From Methanolacinia sp964465295 (GTDB taxonomy: Archaea > Halobacteriota > Methanomicrobia > Methanomicrobiales > Methanomicrobiaceae), in assembly GCA_964465295.1 (NCBI GenBank), contig CAYXKC010000008.1, positions 1 to 37,393 on the forward strand: DNA of 37,393 nt, given 5' to 3'. Below, piece by piece: positions 25,923-35,367 of the stretch; the stretch's first letter is position 1; each line of letters begins with the position of its first letter. The position numbers and the translations under genes were made by a program. Below the pieces are notes generated by a model, which was not told the DNA's origin, made no database searches, and saw only the letters and a program-made list of their open reading frames with translations.

Positions 25923-26155
25923 CAGGGAGGGGGGGAGGATTTCCCCCTCCCTGTGACCCTCCCCCCCATGACGATAAGTCGCGGGAGGGATGGACGAGCA
26001 TCCCTCCCCGCTCCGGAAAACCGGAGTCCCCCTGAAAACTGAGTTTTCTCCCGGCTGAGGCTACCCGAATGGGTAGCGTCCAAGCCGGGCTATCATAATT
26101 GCGAAAGTTCACAAAGTGAACTGAGCATCGGGCTGCCCCGAAGGGGCTTATGCCC
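25923..26155 (-). repeat. Dispersed hairpin-rich intergenic repeat, copy D (reverse)
   Basis: On the minus strand it begins with the GGGCATAAGCCCC-TTC-GGGGCAGCCC head (26155 down to 26130). It continues through a CTACCC-ATTC-GGGTAG hairpin (26076-26061), a CTCAGCCGGGAGA block also seen in copy A, and a CCGGTTTTCCGG palindrome (26024-26013). It ends in a very stable purine/pyrimidine tail (GGGAGG...CCTCCC, 25952-25923). It fills the 309-base convergent gap between the p27-like and hef genes; nothing else is seen there. Confidence 0.8.
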
Positions 26156-26201
26156 TTAAACTCAATAAAAATTGAAGAATTTGGAAGATTCAGAAAATAC
26201 C

Positions 26202-28502
26202 TCACCGGTATTTCTTCCTCGAAAGTTCAAAGACGGATTTCGCGATTTTATCCCCTATACCATGAACTTCCTTCAGCTCTTCTATACCTGCATTCATGAT
26301 ATCCCGGACACTGCCAAAGTGGTCGAGAAGGTCCCGTGCATTCCTGGGTCCTATCGAAGGGAAGGAGGATATTATATACTCCAGCGATTCTTTCTCCGAC
26401 CTGTATGTCTTGTGGAAATGCGGGCTTTTGCGTGTTCCGTATTCGTTCTCCTCTCTTCCGGCGAGTACATAAAGCATCTCAGCAGTATCATTGGCATCTT
26501 TTGTCTGGATTATGGTAACTCCCATTCCGACAGATATTGCCGCAAGGGCCCCGCGTATGGCATTGGGGTTGATATTCCGCTGGCTATAGAGTTCATCACC
26601 TTCAATGATGATTACAGGCCTCATGCACATCTCGGCCATTCTTTTGACCTGTCCGAGAAGGTCTCTTTCAATAAGAGAGTCGGCAAAGTCCTTTGTAGTC
26701 TTCCTTTCTACAAGAATCCGGTCTCCGATCGCATAATCGCCGTATTCAAGTCTTTCCACACTGATGGATGCGCCCTTTGAGTGAAGAAGTTCAAGTACCT
26801 TTGATGAGGTCTCCCTGTCGTCAGCAATTATGGACGGTCCGCCCTGTATGAATGAACCGATACTGGTCTGTCCCCGGCCGCCGGCAGCAGGTTCGTCTCC
26901 ATTCGTATCTCCCGTGGCTTTCCCGAATCCTCCCTCTGCCTCCCGGAAGACGGGAGTTGCTCCCTTTGTGGCTGATGCAAGGCCGGCGATGCCTTTCTTC
27001 ATCGTCTTCTCGCGGTTAAGGCTTACATACCTGTAGGTCTCATCTGATGTGCCTTTTGTCATGAGGACTATTATACTGCCGCTGCCGTGTCTGCCAGTCC
27101 TGCCTTTTCTCTGTATACTCCTGATCTCAGAAGGTACAGCCTCATAGAAGATTACAAGATCCGTCGAAGGCACATCAAGGCCTTCTTCACCTACGGAAGT
27201 CGCAATAAGAACCCTGAATCCGCCCTCCCTGAAAGCTGTCAGCGTCTCGATCTGCTTCTTCTGCGAAAGCCCCTTTTCAGAGTCCCTTGATGCCTGACCG
27301 ATAAATTTCCTGCAGTCTATTCCCCTTCCGGTAAGGTATTCTTCAAGAAGGCCGACACTGTCGCGGAAGTTTGCAAATATTATTATTCTGCTTTCCGGAA
27401 ACTCCTGGAGCTGTTTTTCCACGATATCTCCTGCAACCTCCGGCTTTGGATGAAGCTCCTCCTTCCATGACGAGACCTCATCTATTATTTCTGCAAAGAG
27501 CTGGTCTGCCGCAAGGCGCTTTCCAGCCTTGGTCCCGGAAGGGGAAGTGCCCTCTGCGAGGAGTTTGAAGAGGTAATTTTTAAGGACCATACTTCCCTGG
27601 GATTCACCAAGAGAGATGGCGTGTCTGATCTTCATGAGCTCTGCATGTATCGACATTGCCTGGTAGGCATCGCGTGCATTCGTTCTCATGGATGCATTGA
27701 CCTGTCCCTTGAGGCCGTTTAATGCCTTCATGGTTAACCTTTCTGCCTTTGGGACCACAAAACCCATCTTTTTAAGAGTTTCGATGCGGGACTGGAGGAT
27801 GGCCTTCATTTTATCGATTACATCCTTCATCCCGGGAGGGAGAGGGATTTCAACATATTTTATCTCCCTTTCGTGGATATACGGCCTTACATCAGGATCG
27901 TCCTCCGTCCTTGATTCGATAATCTCAATATCGAGATTCGAGCAGACTTCTGCAACTTTATCCTCTTTACTCCCCGGGGACGCGGTCATTGCAAGGATGA
28001 GGGGGTCTCTTGCTGTCTTCATATACTCCTGGGCGATGAACACATACGCATAGTTGCCTACGGCCCTGTGGCATTCGTCGACTACCAGTAGCGATACATC
28101 CCTGAGGCTGTACCTGCCGGAGATGATATCGTTCTTGATAATCTGCGGGGTTGCGAAGATGAATCTCTTCTCCCTCCATAGTCTCTTTCTTTCGGATATC
28201 TTCGTCTCTCCGGTAAGCAGGGCAAATCCAGAAAACGCCTCATCCCCGGGATCGATGAAATATTTCTCAAATGTCTTTAAATGCTGGTCAACAAGAGGTT
28301 TGGTGGGGGCCATCATGAGTATGCGGCCGCCTGCCTTATTTGTCCTTGCAGCGGCGGAGATAAGCGCCACGGCTGTTTTCCCGAGGCCTGTCGGCAGGAC
28401 GACCAGGGTATTGCCATCCTGCGACCTTAGTGCTATCGAGAACTGGTATTGTCTCTCTTCAAGCGATTCAGGCCGGATCAACGGATGGCTGATATATTTC
28501 AT
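26202..28502 (-). CDS. hef: Hef helicase/nuclease (FANCM/XPF-like)
   Basis: 766 residues from ATG 28502. An N-terminal superfamily-2 helicase carries motif I PTGLGKT (37-43), motif II DECH (142-145), TASPGS, and the motif VI region IQRKGRTGRHGSG. A C-terminal XPF-type nuclease carries GDYAIGDRILVERKTTKD (ERK at 599-601). A final helix-hairpin-helix pair spans SFPSIGPRNARDLLDHFG and HGIGDKIAKSV. Archaeal Hef processes stalled forks and flap or branched DNA. All helicase and nuclease residues are present, so both activities are predicted. The start lies 2 bases after the glyS stop; a TTG two codons earlier overlaps that stop. Confidence 0.96.
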   Translation of the reverse strand: MKYISHPLIRPESLEERQYQFSIALRSQDGNTLVVLPTGLGKTAVALISAAARTNKAGGRILMMAPTKPLVDQHLKTFEKYFIDPGDEAFSGFALLTGETKISERKRLWREKRFIFATPQIIKNDIISGRYSLRDVSLLVVDECHRAVGNYAYVFIAQEYMKTARDPLILAMTASPGSKEDKVAEVCSNLDIEIIESRTEDDPDVRPYIHEREIKYVEIPLPPGMKDVIDKMKAILQSRIETLKKMGFVVPKAERLTMKALNGLKGQVNASMRTNARDAYQAMSIHAELMKIRHAISLGESQGSMVLKNYLFKLLAEGTSPSGTKAGKRLAADQLFAEIIDEVSSWKEELHPKPEVAGDIVEKQLQEFPESRIIIFANFRDSVGLLEEYLTGRGIDCRKFIGQASRDSEKGLSQKKQIETLTAFREGGFRVLIATSVGEEGLDVPSTDLVIFYEAVPSEIRSIQRKGRTGRHGSGSIIVLMTKGTSDETYRYVSLNREKTMKKGIAGLASATKGATPVFREAEGGFGKATGDTNGDEPAAGGRGQTSIGSFIQGGPSIIADDRETSSKVLELLHSKGASISVERLEYGDYAIGDRILVERKTTKDFADSLIERDLLGQVKRMAEMCMRPVIIIEGDELYSQRNINPNAIRGALAAISVGMGVTIIQTKDANDTAEMLYVLAGREENEYGTRKSPHFHKTYRSEKESLEYIISSFPSIGPRNARDLLDHFGSVRDIMNAGIEELKEVHGIGDKIAKSVFELSRKKYR

Positions 28503-28504
28503 AT

Positions 28505-30223
28505 TCAAAGATATTCTTCAAATTTTGCTCTTCCCCTGATCAGGTCAGAGATCAATTCCGGCAGTCTTTCTATATCGTATCTTATCTGTTTCATCGAGTC
28601 GCGGTCGCGTACGGTCACCGTATTGTCCTCTTTTGTATCGTAATCCACTGTTATCGCAAACGGAGTTCCGATCTCGTCCTGTCTCCTGTATCTTCTGCCT
28701 ATGGCTCCGGAGTCGTCGTATTCGGTAAGGATGCCTTCTTCCTGTAGTTTTATCCTGATGCTTCTTGCGATATCGTCGAGACCGTCGCGGGCCATCAGGG
28801 GAAGGACGGCTGCCTGGACGGGTGCGACCTTTGGGGGGAAGCGGAGGACTTTTCTTGTTTCGTCCTCGACAATCTCTTCGTCGAAGGAATGCTCCAGGAC
28901 GGCGTAGATTATCCTGTCTATTCCGTAACTGGGCTCAATTACATGCGGCATGACATACTCCCCGTTTATCTCGGTCTCGACCTCCTTCACCTCGTAATAT
29001 TCGGGAGTGATAAGGATCTTTTCGCCTTCGATCTCTATCTCTGCACCATTCTCTGACGGTGAGGATACAGCAAGGGCGTCAGCGACTGCTTTTGCACGAT
29101 TCCTGTATTTCGGCCCGAGCGCTCCCATGTCGGCGACAACCCTGGTCTCCCTGACTCTCTTCGGTTCGTTGTACTGTATGAAGACGGTGAACGGTTCGCC
29201 GCTCTGCTTTGCGTGGGCGCCAAGGTCGTAATTCGTCCTGTCTGCAATACCCACGGTCTCTACCCAGCCGAACCTTTCTGAAAGGATCTCTGCATCCCAG
29301 CAGTCTGTTGCGTAATGAGCCCTCTCATCAGGAAGGTGCTGCCTGAAGCGAACCTTGTCCGGCGAAATTCCGCATGTAAGCATGAAGTCGTGAGTCTGGG
29401 CGATATAGTATGCGACGTACTCGTTTGCAACGATTCCCGAAGCCACACCTTCCTTCATCGACATGCTTGTCGCCTCCCTCCTGTTCTCCTGGTCGTCGAT
29501 GCAAAACAGGGGGACGACTCTTTCAGAATATCTTGAGAATTCGGGATGATCCTTATGATCCGGGTGGATGAATATCTCTGCTTCCGCCTGGGTAAACTCC
29601 CTTAGCCTGATCATCCCCTGTCTGGGGGATATTTCATTCCTGTATGACTTTCCAATCTGGACAGTTCCGAACGGGAGTTTGTCGCGATAGAACCTGAGCA
29701 GCCTGTTGAAGTCTGTGAAGATTCCCTGTGCGGTTTCAGGCCTGAGATAACCTGTCCTCTGCGATCCCGGGCCGATATTGGTCTGGAACATAAGGTTGAA
29801 GTAATAGACCTCAGCCCCGTCGAAAGTCCCGGAGCAGGCAGGGCAGGGGACTTTTTCAAGTGCACGGGTAAGGTCTTCTATGGGCATAATCTCGGCATTT
29901 TCGATACCGTTGTCTTCTGCGACATGATCAGCCCTGTGAAATTCACCGCAGTGCGGGCATTGTATCATCTTGTCTGCAAAACCCCTGACATGGCCTGATG
30001 CAAGATATATCGACTCTTCACCGATGGTGGGGCATTCGATCTCATAGTAGCCATCCTGTATTACGTAAAAATATCTCCAGATGTCTTCTATCTTCCTTTT
30101 CATCATGGCGCCGAGAGGGCCGTAGTCTATAAAACCGGCAACTGATCCGTAGCATTCCGATGTAGGCCAGACAAATCCCCTTCTCCTGGCAAGTTCGATT
30201 ATTTTGTCATATATATCAGGCAT
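28505..30223 (-). CDS. glyS: Glycine--tRNA ligase, archaeal/eukaryotic type
   Basis: 572 residues from ATG 30223 (MPDIYDKIIELARRRGF); an upstream start would add 19 hydrophobic residues not found in the family. This is the homodimeric class II enzyme. Motif 1 is around FIDYGPLGAMMKRKIED, motif 2 is RNEISPRQGMIRLREF, and motif 3 is PSYGIDRIIYAVLEHSF. Two Cys pairs (CPHCG...CPACSG) suggest a zinc-binding insert. The C-terminal ~100 residues are the HGTP anticodon-binding domain. It is first gene of a pair with hef; sharing a transcript with a repair helicase is probably a genomic convenience. Confidence 0.97.
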   Translation of the reverse strand: MPDIYDKIIELARRRGFVWPTSECYGSVAGFIDYGPLGAMMKRKIEDIWRYFYVIQDGYYEIECPTIGEESIYLASGHVRGFADKMIQCPHCGEFHRADHVAEDNGIENAEIMPIEDLTRALEKVPCPACSGTFDGAEVYYFNLMFQTNIGPGSQRTGYLRPETAQGIFTDFNRLLRFYRDKLPFGTVQIGKSYRNEISPRQGMIRLREFTQAEAEIFIHPDHKDHPEFSRYSERVVPLFCIDDQENRREATSMSMKEGVASGIVANEYVAYYIAQTHDFMLTCGISPDKVRFRQHLPDERAHYATDCWDAEILSERFGWVETVGIADRTNYDLGAHAKQSGEPFTVFIQYNEPKRVRETRVVADMGALGPKYRNRAKAVADALAVSSPSENGAEIEIEGEKILITPEYYEVKEVETEINGEYVMPHVIEPSYGIDRIIYAVLEHSFDEEIVEDETRKVLRFPPKVAPVQAAVLPLMARDGLDDIARSIRIKLQEEGILTEYDDSGAIGRRYRRQDEIGTPFAITVDYDTKEDNTVTVRDRDSMKQIRYDIERLPELISDLIRGRAKFEEYL

Positions 30224-30439
30224 TATTATCACACAATAAATATCATATACTTCAACCTGATGGCTATAAAAGGTAATCAATAATCTTCAGGGTAATTATT
30301 TTCCGTTTGAGGCGAATCACAAAGTTTATATCATGTCAGCAGGATTTTACTTTTTGAATATGGCCCGGCCAGAGGATGTGTGGAACAGAAAATATTTATT
30401 CTATTCATCCCTTTATATTCGAAACCTTGTGTGATCTTA

Positions 30440-31075
30440 ATGGCAGTTGCAAAAAGGAAGAAAAAAATAAACTCGGCAGACAGGAAAAAAGAGCTTTTGA
30501 GTCTGTTTACGGACATTTCCGGCAAAACCGAGATCGTTGAACCAATGAAGAAAATACACGGCACCCTGCGTGACAAGGATGCAATCGAGAGAGAGATCGC
30601 ATTAATTATGCGTGAGATCCTTGATCAGGGCTATTTCAAGACAAAATTAAAACCCCGTGAACTTGCCTGCCTTGTATGCGGATATTACGAGGGAAGGAAC
30701 GATACCGAGATCGCACGTGAACTTGGCGATGAGAAACTCTCAAAGACCGTTGCAAGGGCCAGGGTGAGGCTCAAACTTTTCAGGGAGCTTGATTTCAAGA
30801 TGCCCTTCGAAAGGAAGGTTATGGAAGATCTGCTTGATTCCGAGAATACCATGAAGGAGATAAGCGAGGAGCTTGGAATCAGCCCCTCTACCCTCCGTGA
30901 GTACAGGCATGTAATCGAACAGGAGAAGGACACGACCCTCGACCCGTTCCTCGAGCGTATCAAAGATGTGATGGAGGACAGGGACCTGACCGAATCGATG
31001 ACGGGCGGCCTAGTCAATGATGGATTATCCGAGGCTCTCGATGCAACCGAGGCCGAGCTGGCCGATCTCTCATAA
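30440..31075 (+). CDS. HTH protein resembling haloarchaeal 'conditioned medium-induced protein 4' family
   Basis: 211 residues from ATG 30440 (MAVAKRKKK). After a basic N-terminus there are two predicted helix-turn-helix units. One is around ACLVCGYYEGRNDTEIARELGDEKLSKTVARARVRL, the second around MKEISEELGISPSTLREYRHVI, reminiscent of a sigma-4-type fold. The C-terminus is acidic. From memory, this arrangement matches a haloarchaeal family named for induction in conditioned medium; that needs a profile search. It is divergent from glyS with 216 bases between starts. Probably a DNA-binding regulator; targets unknown. A T-run (31077-31083) ends the transcript. Confidence 0.75.
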   Translation: MAVAKRKKKINSADRKKELLSLFTDISGKTEIVEPMKKIHGTLRDKDAIEREIALIMREILDQGYFKTKLKPRELACLVCGYYEGRNDTEIARELGDEKLSKTVARARVRLKLFRELDFKMPFERKVMEDLLDSENTMKEISEELGISPSTLREYRHVIEQEKDTTLDPFLERIKDVMEDRDLTESMTGGLVNDGLSEALDATEAELADLS

Positions 31076-31208
31076 TTTTTTTCCGTACCTGTCTGCTCAC
31101 ATAATAAGCCAAAAAAAGAAGACAGAATCTATACTATTGTAGCAGATCGTTCTGCCGCAAACCCTTATCCTATATAATAATCAATACAAGATCTTTTGCA
31201 GATTCCAT

Positions 31209-32144
31209 ATGACAAAGCGCCTCAATAAAATTGATTGTGAGCGGTATTTCACATTTATACTGATATTGGCATTAATCCCCGGCGCACTCGGCTATATGTC
31301 CTGGGAGGCACGAAATGTTGATGTGACAGTTCTCGTGATCGATGGTGCGCCCGAATCGATTGTGTTTATCGCCGATCCCCATCTTCACGATAAGAATGTC
31401 GATTTCATCCGTGAATCGGTTGGGACTATAAACAGCATGAATCCGTCTGTAGTGCTGATAGGTGGCGATTTTGTAAATGGCGAAGAGGGAGACTTTTCAC
31501 TCCAGGATGTCTGGTCGGAGATCGACGCCCCCGTTTATGCTGTTATGGGCAACCATGATTATGAATCGGGGATACACGGGTTAAACGGCCAGTCGAAGAT
31601 GCTTGAAGTGGCAAAGAAGGCCAATACTTCAGTTGAAGGTTACGACATGAGCATGCTTGCCGATGAGAATACGAATATCGAGTTCGGGAACAGGCTTGAG
31701 GAGAAGCTCGAGGAGTGCAGTGTCAATGTCCTGAGGAATGAATATGTGCTCCTTGACCTTGACGGAAAAGAGCTTCTTCTTGTCGGCCTTGACGACGGCT
31801 GGGCGGGACTTGCGGACCCGCCTGAGGATATCCCTGAAACGGACGCATTTACCATATACATGATTCACGAGCCCGAGTGCAGGGCCGACTGGCCTGATGC
31901 CGATCTCATCCTGGCCGGGCATACCCACGGGGGCCAGTTCACTCCGCCCTTTATCCAGGCTCTCAACGAGAACGGGATCGTCGAACTCAGCGGTTACGTC
32001 GGGAATGGTGTTCCCACTTATATCACAAGAGGGCTCGGATCTTCCCACCTGTTTGGAATTGAACTCAGGTACCAGTCGACTCCTGAAATAGTCATAATAA
32101 ACCCTTCCCAAACACCTCCCGGTGGAAGTTTTGGTTTAATCTAA
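31209..32144 (+). CDS. Membrane-anchored calcineurin-like metallophosphoesterase
   Basis: 311 residues. A single N-terminal membrane helix (about 14-30) precedes a complete binuclear metallophosphoesterase site: ADPHLH (motif 1), GGDFVNG (motif 2), MGNHDYESG (motif 3), MIHEPE and LAGHTHGGQ (motif 5). The order and HTHGGQ end match the YkuE-like group, often linked with envelope lipid or phosphodiester substrates; the actual substrate is unknown. About 60 residues between motif 3 and the core strand (SMLADENTNIEFGNRLEEKLE) look like an acidic insert. A TATA-like CCTATATAATAATC lies about 30-40 bases before the ATG. The UPF0173 gene follows 39 bases later. Confidence 0.9.
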   Translation: MTKRLNKIDCERYFTFILILALIPGALGYMSWEARNVDVTVLVIDGAPESIVFIADPHLHDKNVDFIRESVGTINSMNPSVVLIGGDFVNGEEGDFSLQDVWSEIDAPVYAVMGNHDYESGIHGLNGQSKMLEVAKKANTSVEGYDMSMLADENTNIEFGNRLEEKLEECSVNVLRNEYVLLDLDGKELLLVGLDDGWAGLADPPEDIPETDAFTIYMIHEPECRADWPDADLILAGHTHGGQFTPPFIQALNENGIVELSGYVGNGVPTYITRGLGSSHLFGIELRYQSTPEIVIINPSQTPPGGSFGLI

Positions 32145-32183
32145 ACCAGTTAAATTATTATTTTTCAGATTGAATTGTGATGC

Positions 32184-32855
32184 ATGAGGATCAAGTGGCT
32201 TGGGCACTCATGTTTCTTTCTTGAAGGCTCAAAGAAGATAATAATCGATCCGTTCATGCCCCACGGCGATTTCGGCTGCAAACCTGATATTGTTGCGGTT
32301 ACGCACGGGCATGGCGACCATTACGGTGAGGCCGAATCCTTCAGAAAGACGATCGTATGCCCCAACGAGATCGCAAAATACCTGAAGTCAAAGGGAATGG
32401 ATGCAGAACCGATGAATATCGGGGGAACGATAGAGGTGGATGGGGTATCGTTTACGATGACACCGGCGCTTCATTCTTCATGGCTCGAGGCAGGCGGAAA
32501 GGGATTCTATGGCGGCCCTGCATCGGGCTTTGTAATCAATATGGACGGATTAACTGTTTATCACGCAGGAGATACGGGTCTTTTTTCAGATATGAAACTT
32601 ATTCGCGACATCTATCACCCGGATGTCGCAATGCTTCCAATAGGAAGCAGGTATACAATGGGCCCTTCGGAGGCGATGATCGCCGCGAACTTCATCGGTG
32701 CGCCTCTCGTGATCCCTATGCATTACAACACCTTCCCCCCGATAGAACAGGACGCAGGGGAGTTCAGGAGATCCGTTGAGGGTGTGACCCACATGAAGGT
32801 GGCCGTGATGGAGCCGGGGGACGTGATTGATACGGATGATTATCAGGGTGAATGA
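32184..32855 (+). CDS. UPF0173 metal-dependent hydrolase (MBL fold)
   Basis: 223 residues. The start MRIKWLGHSCFFLEGSKKIIIDPF is diagnostic of the family, followed by THGHGDHYGEA (zinc site), LHSSW, YHAGDTGLFSDM, and LPIGSRYTMGPSEA with the last ligand in IPMHYNTFP. It resembles UlaG-type lactonases and RNase Z-like hydrolases, but family members have no settled substrate. A second ATG 4 bases upstream is out of frame. It is on the same strand as the phosphoesterase and converges with the RND exporter gene 14 bases downstream. Confidence 0.93.
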   Translation: MRIKWLGHSCFFLEGSKKIIIDPFMPHGDFGCKPDIVAVTHGHGDHYGEAESFRKTIVCPNEIAKYLKSKGMDAEPMNIGGTIEVDGVSFTMTPALHSSWLEAGGKGFYGGPASGFVINMDGLTVYHAGDTGLFSDMKLIRDIYHPDVAMLPIGSRYTMGPSEAMIAANFIGAPLVIPMHYNTFPPIEQDAGEFRRSVEGVTHMKVAVMEPGDVIDTDDYQGE

Positions 32856-32869
32856 TTATCCATGTTTTT

Positions 32870-35125
32870 TTATATGACCTGATGATTCTCTTCAATAAAC
32901 TTCGCTCTGCCCGTTTTTATCCCTGCAGCCTGCCTGTAGAACAATGCGATTACTGCAGGCATTACAATTACACCCCCAACAATTGAGAAGAATATCGTGA
33001 TCACCGTAGTCTCGCCGAACATCTTTATCACGTTGAAATCCGAGAGGATCATGGAGGAGAACCCGAGCAGAGTGGTTAAGCCGGATATTGTAATCGCCGA
33101 TCCCATCTTACGGACTCCTTTCTGAAGTGCGGCCGGAAAGTCTTCGCCTCTCTCCAGCTCTTCCTCGAATCTCTCCATAACAAGGATAGTATAATCCATT
33201 GCAAGTCCGATCGTCATAGAACCGAGACATGCGGTCAGGGGCGTATAATCTATATTCAGGATATACATGACGAGAGTATTCCAGCCGATGATCATTACAA
33301 CCGGAATCACAGGCAGAAGGGATTTAAATCTCCTGTAAACAAGAACAAGGAATCCAAGGACCATAATAAATCCAAGAGCGGTCATCCGGTTTTTGGATAT
33401 TCCCACATTGTCAACCAGATCGCCGGATATCTGTGACATTCCCGTAGGGGTTGCAGAAATACCTGCCGGGGGTTCAAGCCATATTATGTCCTTTCTTAAC
33501 GATGTGACAAGGCTGTTCTTTTCATAATTATCCAGTTCGTTCGTTTCAAACTCAACAACTGCAGATATTCCCCCGTAAATTACGGAATTTTTCTCAGATT
33601 CGGGGATTTTCTCAAGTATTTCCCTTATCTCATAGTCATTGCCCGGGATTTCCCCGCTATTATATCTTCTAATCAGTGTTGCAGGGCTTTTGACTCCTGT
33701 TATCTCCTGGTGGTTTTCTTCAGCATATGCGCCGAATTCATCGATCCATCCGATTACCTCTGCAGATGCGAGGTCTCCTCCCTCAATAAGTACAGGAAAT
33801 GTGCTGGTCTCCCCAATTATGCCCCTGATATTGTCGAGATCAATCTTTGCAGGCATATCCGGGGGGATGAATGTGTTTAGATCGACATTTGTATTGACCT
33901 TTTCATCAAGCTGGATGCCTATTATGGCGGCTGATGAAAGAATCAACAGTACAGGGACAGGGTTTTTTGCAATTCTAAGAGCCAGTCTGCCGAGGAACCG
34001 GCTGTATCTTTCCATTATGGCGTTTTCAGTTTCTCTTTCCGTTTTTGGCCTGTAACCGGTAATCCTGAATGTAAGAGGAACGATCACAAGAGCTGTGAAG
34101 AAACTTGCTATCACTCCTATTGTGCAGGCAAAACCGAAATCGTATGTCATAGGGATTGAGGAAGAGAGGAGAGCAATGAAACCGAGGGCGGTCGTGCACA
34201 TTGCAACGAAGTGGACGGGGCCTGATTTTACGAGTGTCGCATAAACGGCTTCCTTTACAGTCTTATCTTTTATCTCGTCATTGAACCTGGAATGGAACTG
34301 GACGCCGTAGTCGATTCCAAGCCCGATTATCACCGGGAAAGCTCCTATCGCGGGCATCGTTATTGAGACGTTCATAAGGCCGAGAATGCCGAATGCCACC
34401 AGCAGACCTATGGCGATAACCGCCACAGGAAGCATCCGGTACCTGACATACGAGAAGAGGTATGCTATCGATAAAAGCATCATTATGAGGGTTATTCCTA
34501 CAAGATTCCTAATCTCCCCCTGCATCTCCTCCTGGAGGTCTCTGCTGTATGCAGGATCTCCTGAGATTTTAACTGATATACCCGGAGGACCGCCTGTATT
34601 TTTTACAATAGATCCAATATTCTCTAAAACCGCTTCCTCCTGGCGATCATTTAAGTCATTTTGGAGGCCGACAATACAGAGTGCTGCGATCTTAGACTCA
34701 AAGAACCTGCTTTTCTGTTCTTCAGGGATTTTTTCAAGGATTCCCTGTATTTCTGTACCTGACGAAGGCAGATTCCCGCCATTGTAAAGTTTCAGGATTT
34801 CACTGGTGCTCTGGACCGAGGTGACGTATCTTTCATTTGAGATATCGGTGGACAGAGTATCGATATATTCAAGAATTTCTGCCTCCAGTACGTCACTTCC
34901 TCCTATTATCAGGATTATTTTGCCTGTTCCAAAGATCTCATTGTATTTATCTGTCCTAAGACCGTCCTTTGAGTCCTCCCATACGAAGGTGTCATAGCCT
35001 GTGCTTTTCATCGAGAGATTCTGGAGACCCGACGCCGATACGAGGATTACTGCAACAAGAACGCCGGCAACAATCCACGGGTGATTGTTGATTGCATTGG
35101 CAAGCAGTTCAAAAGGGGACTTCAA
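32870..35125 (-). CDS. RND/MMPL-superfamily exporter (HAE3-like)
   Basis: 751 residues with two homologous halves, each one membrane helix, a large extracytoplasmic loop and five helices (12 TM in all). The proton-relay style motifs are GLGIDYG (268-274) and GLAMDYT in the second half. Both loops contain the same short block, YN(G/S)G..P....EI..ILEKIPE, showing internal duplication. The archaeal members belong to the hydrophobe/amphiphile efflux-3 type; substrates could be lipids or hydrophobic compounds. It starts with TTG at 35125, overlapping the stop of the upstream small gene (TTGA) and preceded by GGGAGGAG, so translation is probably coupled. A divergent TetR gene is likely its regulator. 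Confidence 0.92.
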   Translation of the reverse strand: MKSPFELLANAINNHPWIVAGVLVAVILVSASGLQNLSMKSTGYDTFVWEDSKDGLRTDKYNEIFGTGKIILIIGGSDVLEAEILEYIDTLSTDISNERYVTSVQSTSEILKLYNGGNLPSSGTEIQGILEKIPEEQKSRFFESKIAALCIVGLQNDLNDRQEEAVLENIGSIVKNTGGPPGISVKISGDPAYSRDLQEEMQGEIRNLVGITLIMMLLSIAYLFSYVRYRMLPVAVIAIGLLVAFGILGLMNVSITMPAIGAFPVIIGLGIDYGVQFHSRFNDEIKDKTVKEAVYATLVKSGPVHFVAMCTTALGFIALLSSSIPMTYDFGFACTIGVIASFFTALVIVPLTFRITGYRPKTERETENAIMERYSRFLGRLALRIAKNPVPVLLILSSAAIIGIQLDEKVNTNVDLNTFIPPDMPAKIDLDNIRGIIGETSTFPVLIEGGDLASAEVIGWIDEFGAYAEENHQEITGVKSPATLIRRYNSGEIPGNDYEIREILEKIPESEKNSVIYGGISAVVEFETNELDNYEKNSLVTSLRKDIIWLEPPAGISATPTGMSQISGDLVDNVGISKNRMTALGFIMVLGFLVLVYRRFKSLLPVIPVVMIIGWNTLVMYILNIDYTPLTACLGSMTIGLAMDYTILVMERFEEELERGEDFPAALQKGVRKMGSAITISGLTTLLGFSSMILSDFNVIKMFGETTVITIFFSIVGGVIVMPAVIALFYRQAAGIKTGRAKFIEENHQVI

Positions 35126-35367
35126 TATTCTCCTCCCTTCATATAAGCCAGGTGCAGCATCTCGACAATCGCCTTTTCAAAAAATGTTATCCCTGTATCC
35201 TGTTCATTCCATAACGCTCTTGTTTCAAGCAGACTCTCATCGCTTTTCAGGACAGCGCTGAGAGATCTGCCGCAGTACTGGCTGACAATCGTATCGACCT
35301 CGGGATTAATGATTTCAGGAAGGCGGGAATCTTCTTTTTTGAGGGGGGGTTGTGACACAGGCGTCAT
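35122..35367 (-). CDS. Small protein of unknown function translationally coupled to the RND exporter
   Basis: 81 residues from ATG 35367 (MTPVSQPPLKKEDSRLPE). Soluble, acidic, no membrane segment and one Cys (SQYCGRSL). It ends with a strongly amphipathic helix, EKAIVEMLHLAYMKGGEY. I do not recognise a family. The last bases carry the ribosome-binding site of the exporter gene and the stop overlaps its TTG. The start codon lies in a 16-bp perfect palindrome, so translation or transcription start may be controlled there. An upstream in-frame start at 35442 would read through the operator region and is unlikely. Confidence 0.7.
   Translation of the reverse strand: MTPVSQPPLKKEDSRLPEIINPEVDTIVSQYCGRSLSAVLKSDESLLETRALWNEQDTGITFFEKAIVEMLHLAYMKGGEY

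Noticed and set aside
6874..26155. Repeats considered as a CRISPR array
   Set aside because: Copies are kilobases apart, 150-330 bases long and of variable content, with no regular spacers or cas genes.
26172..26780. 202-residue plus-strand ORF
   Set aside because: Antisense to the nuclease end of hef, which carries clear catalytic motifs.
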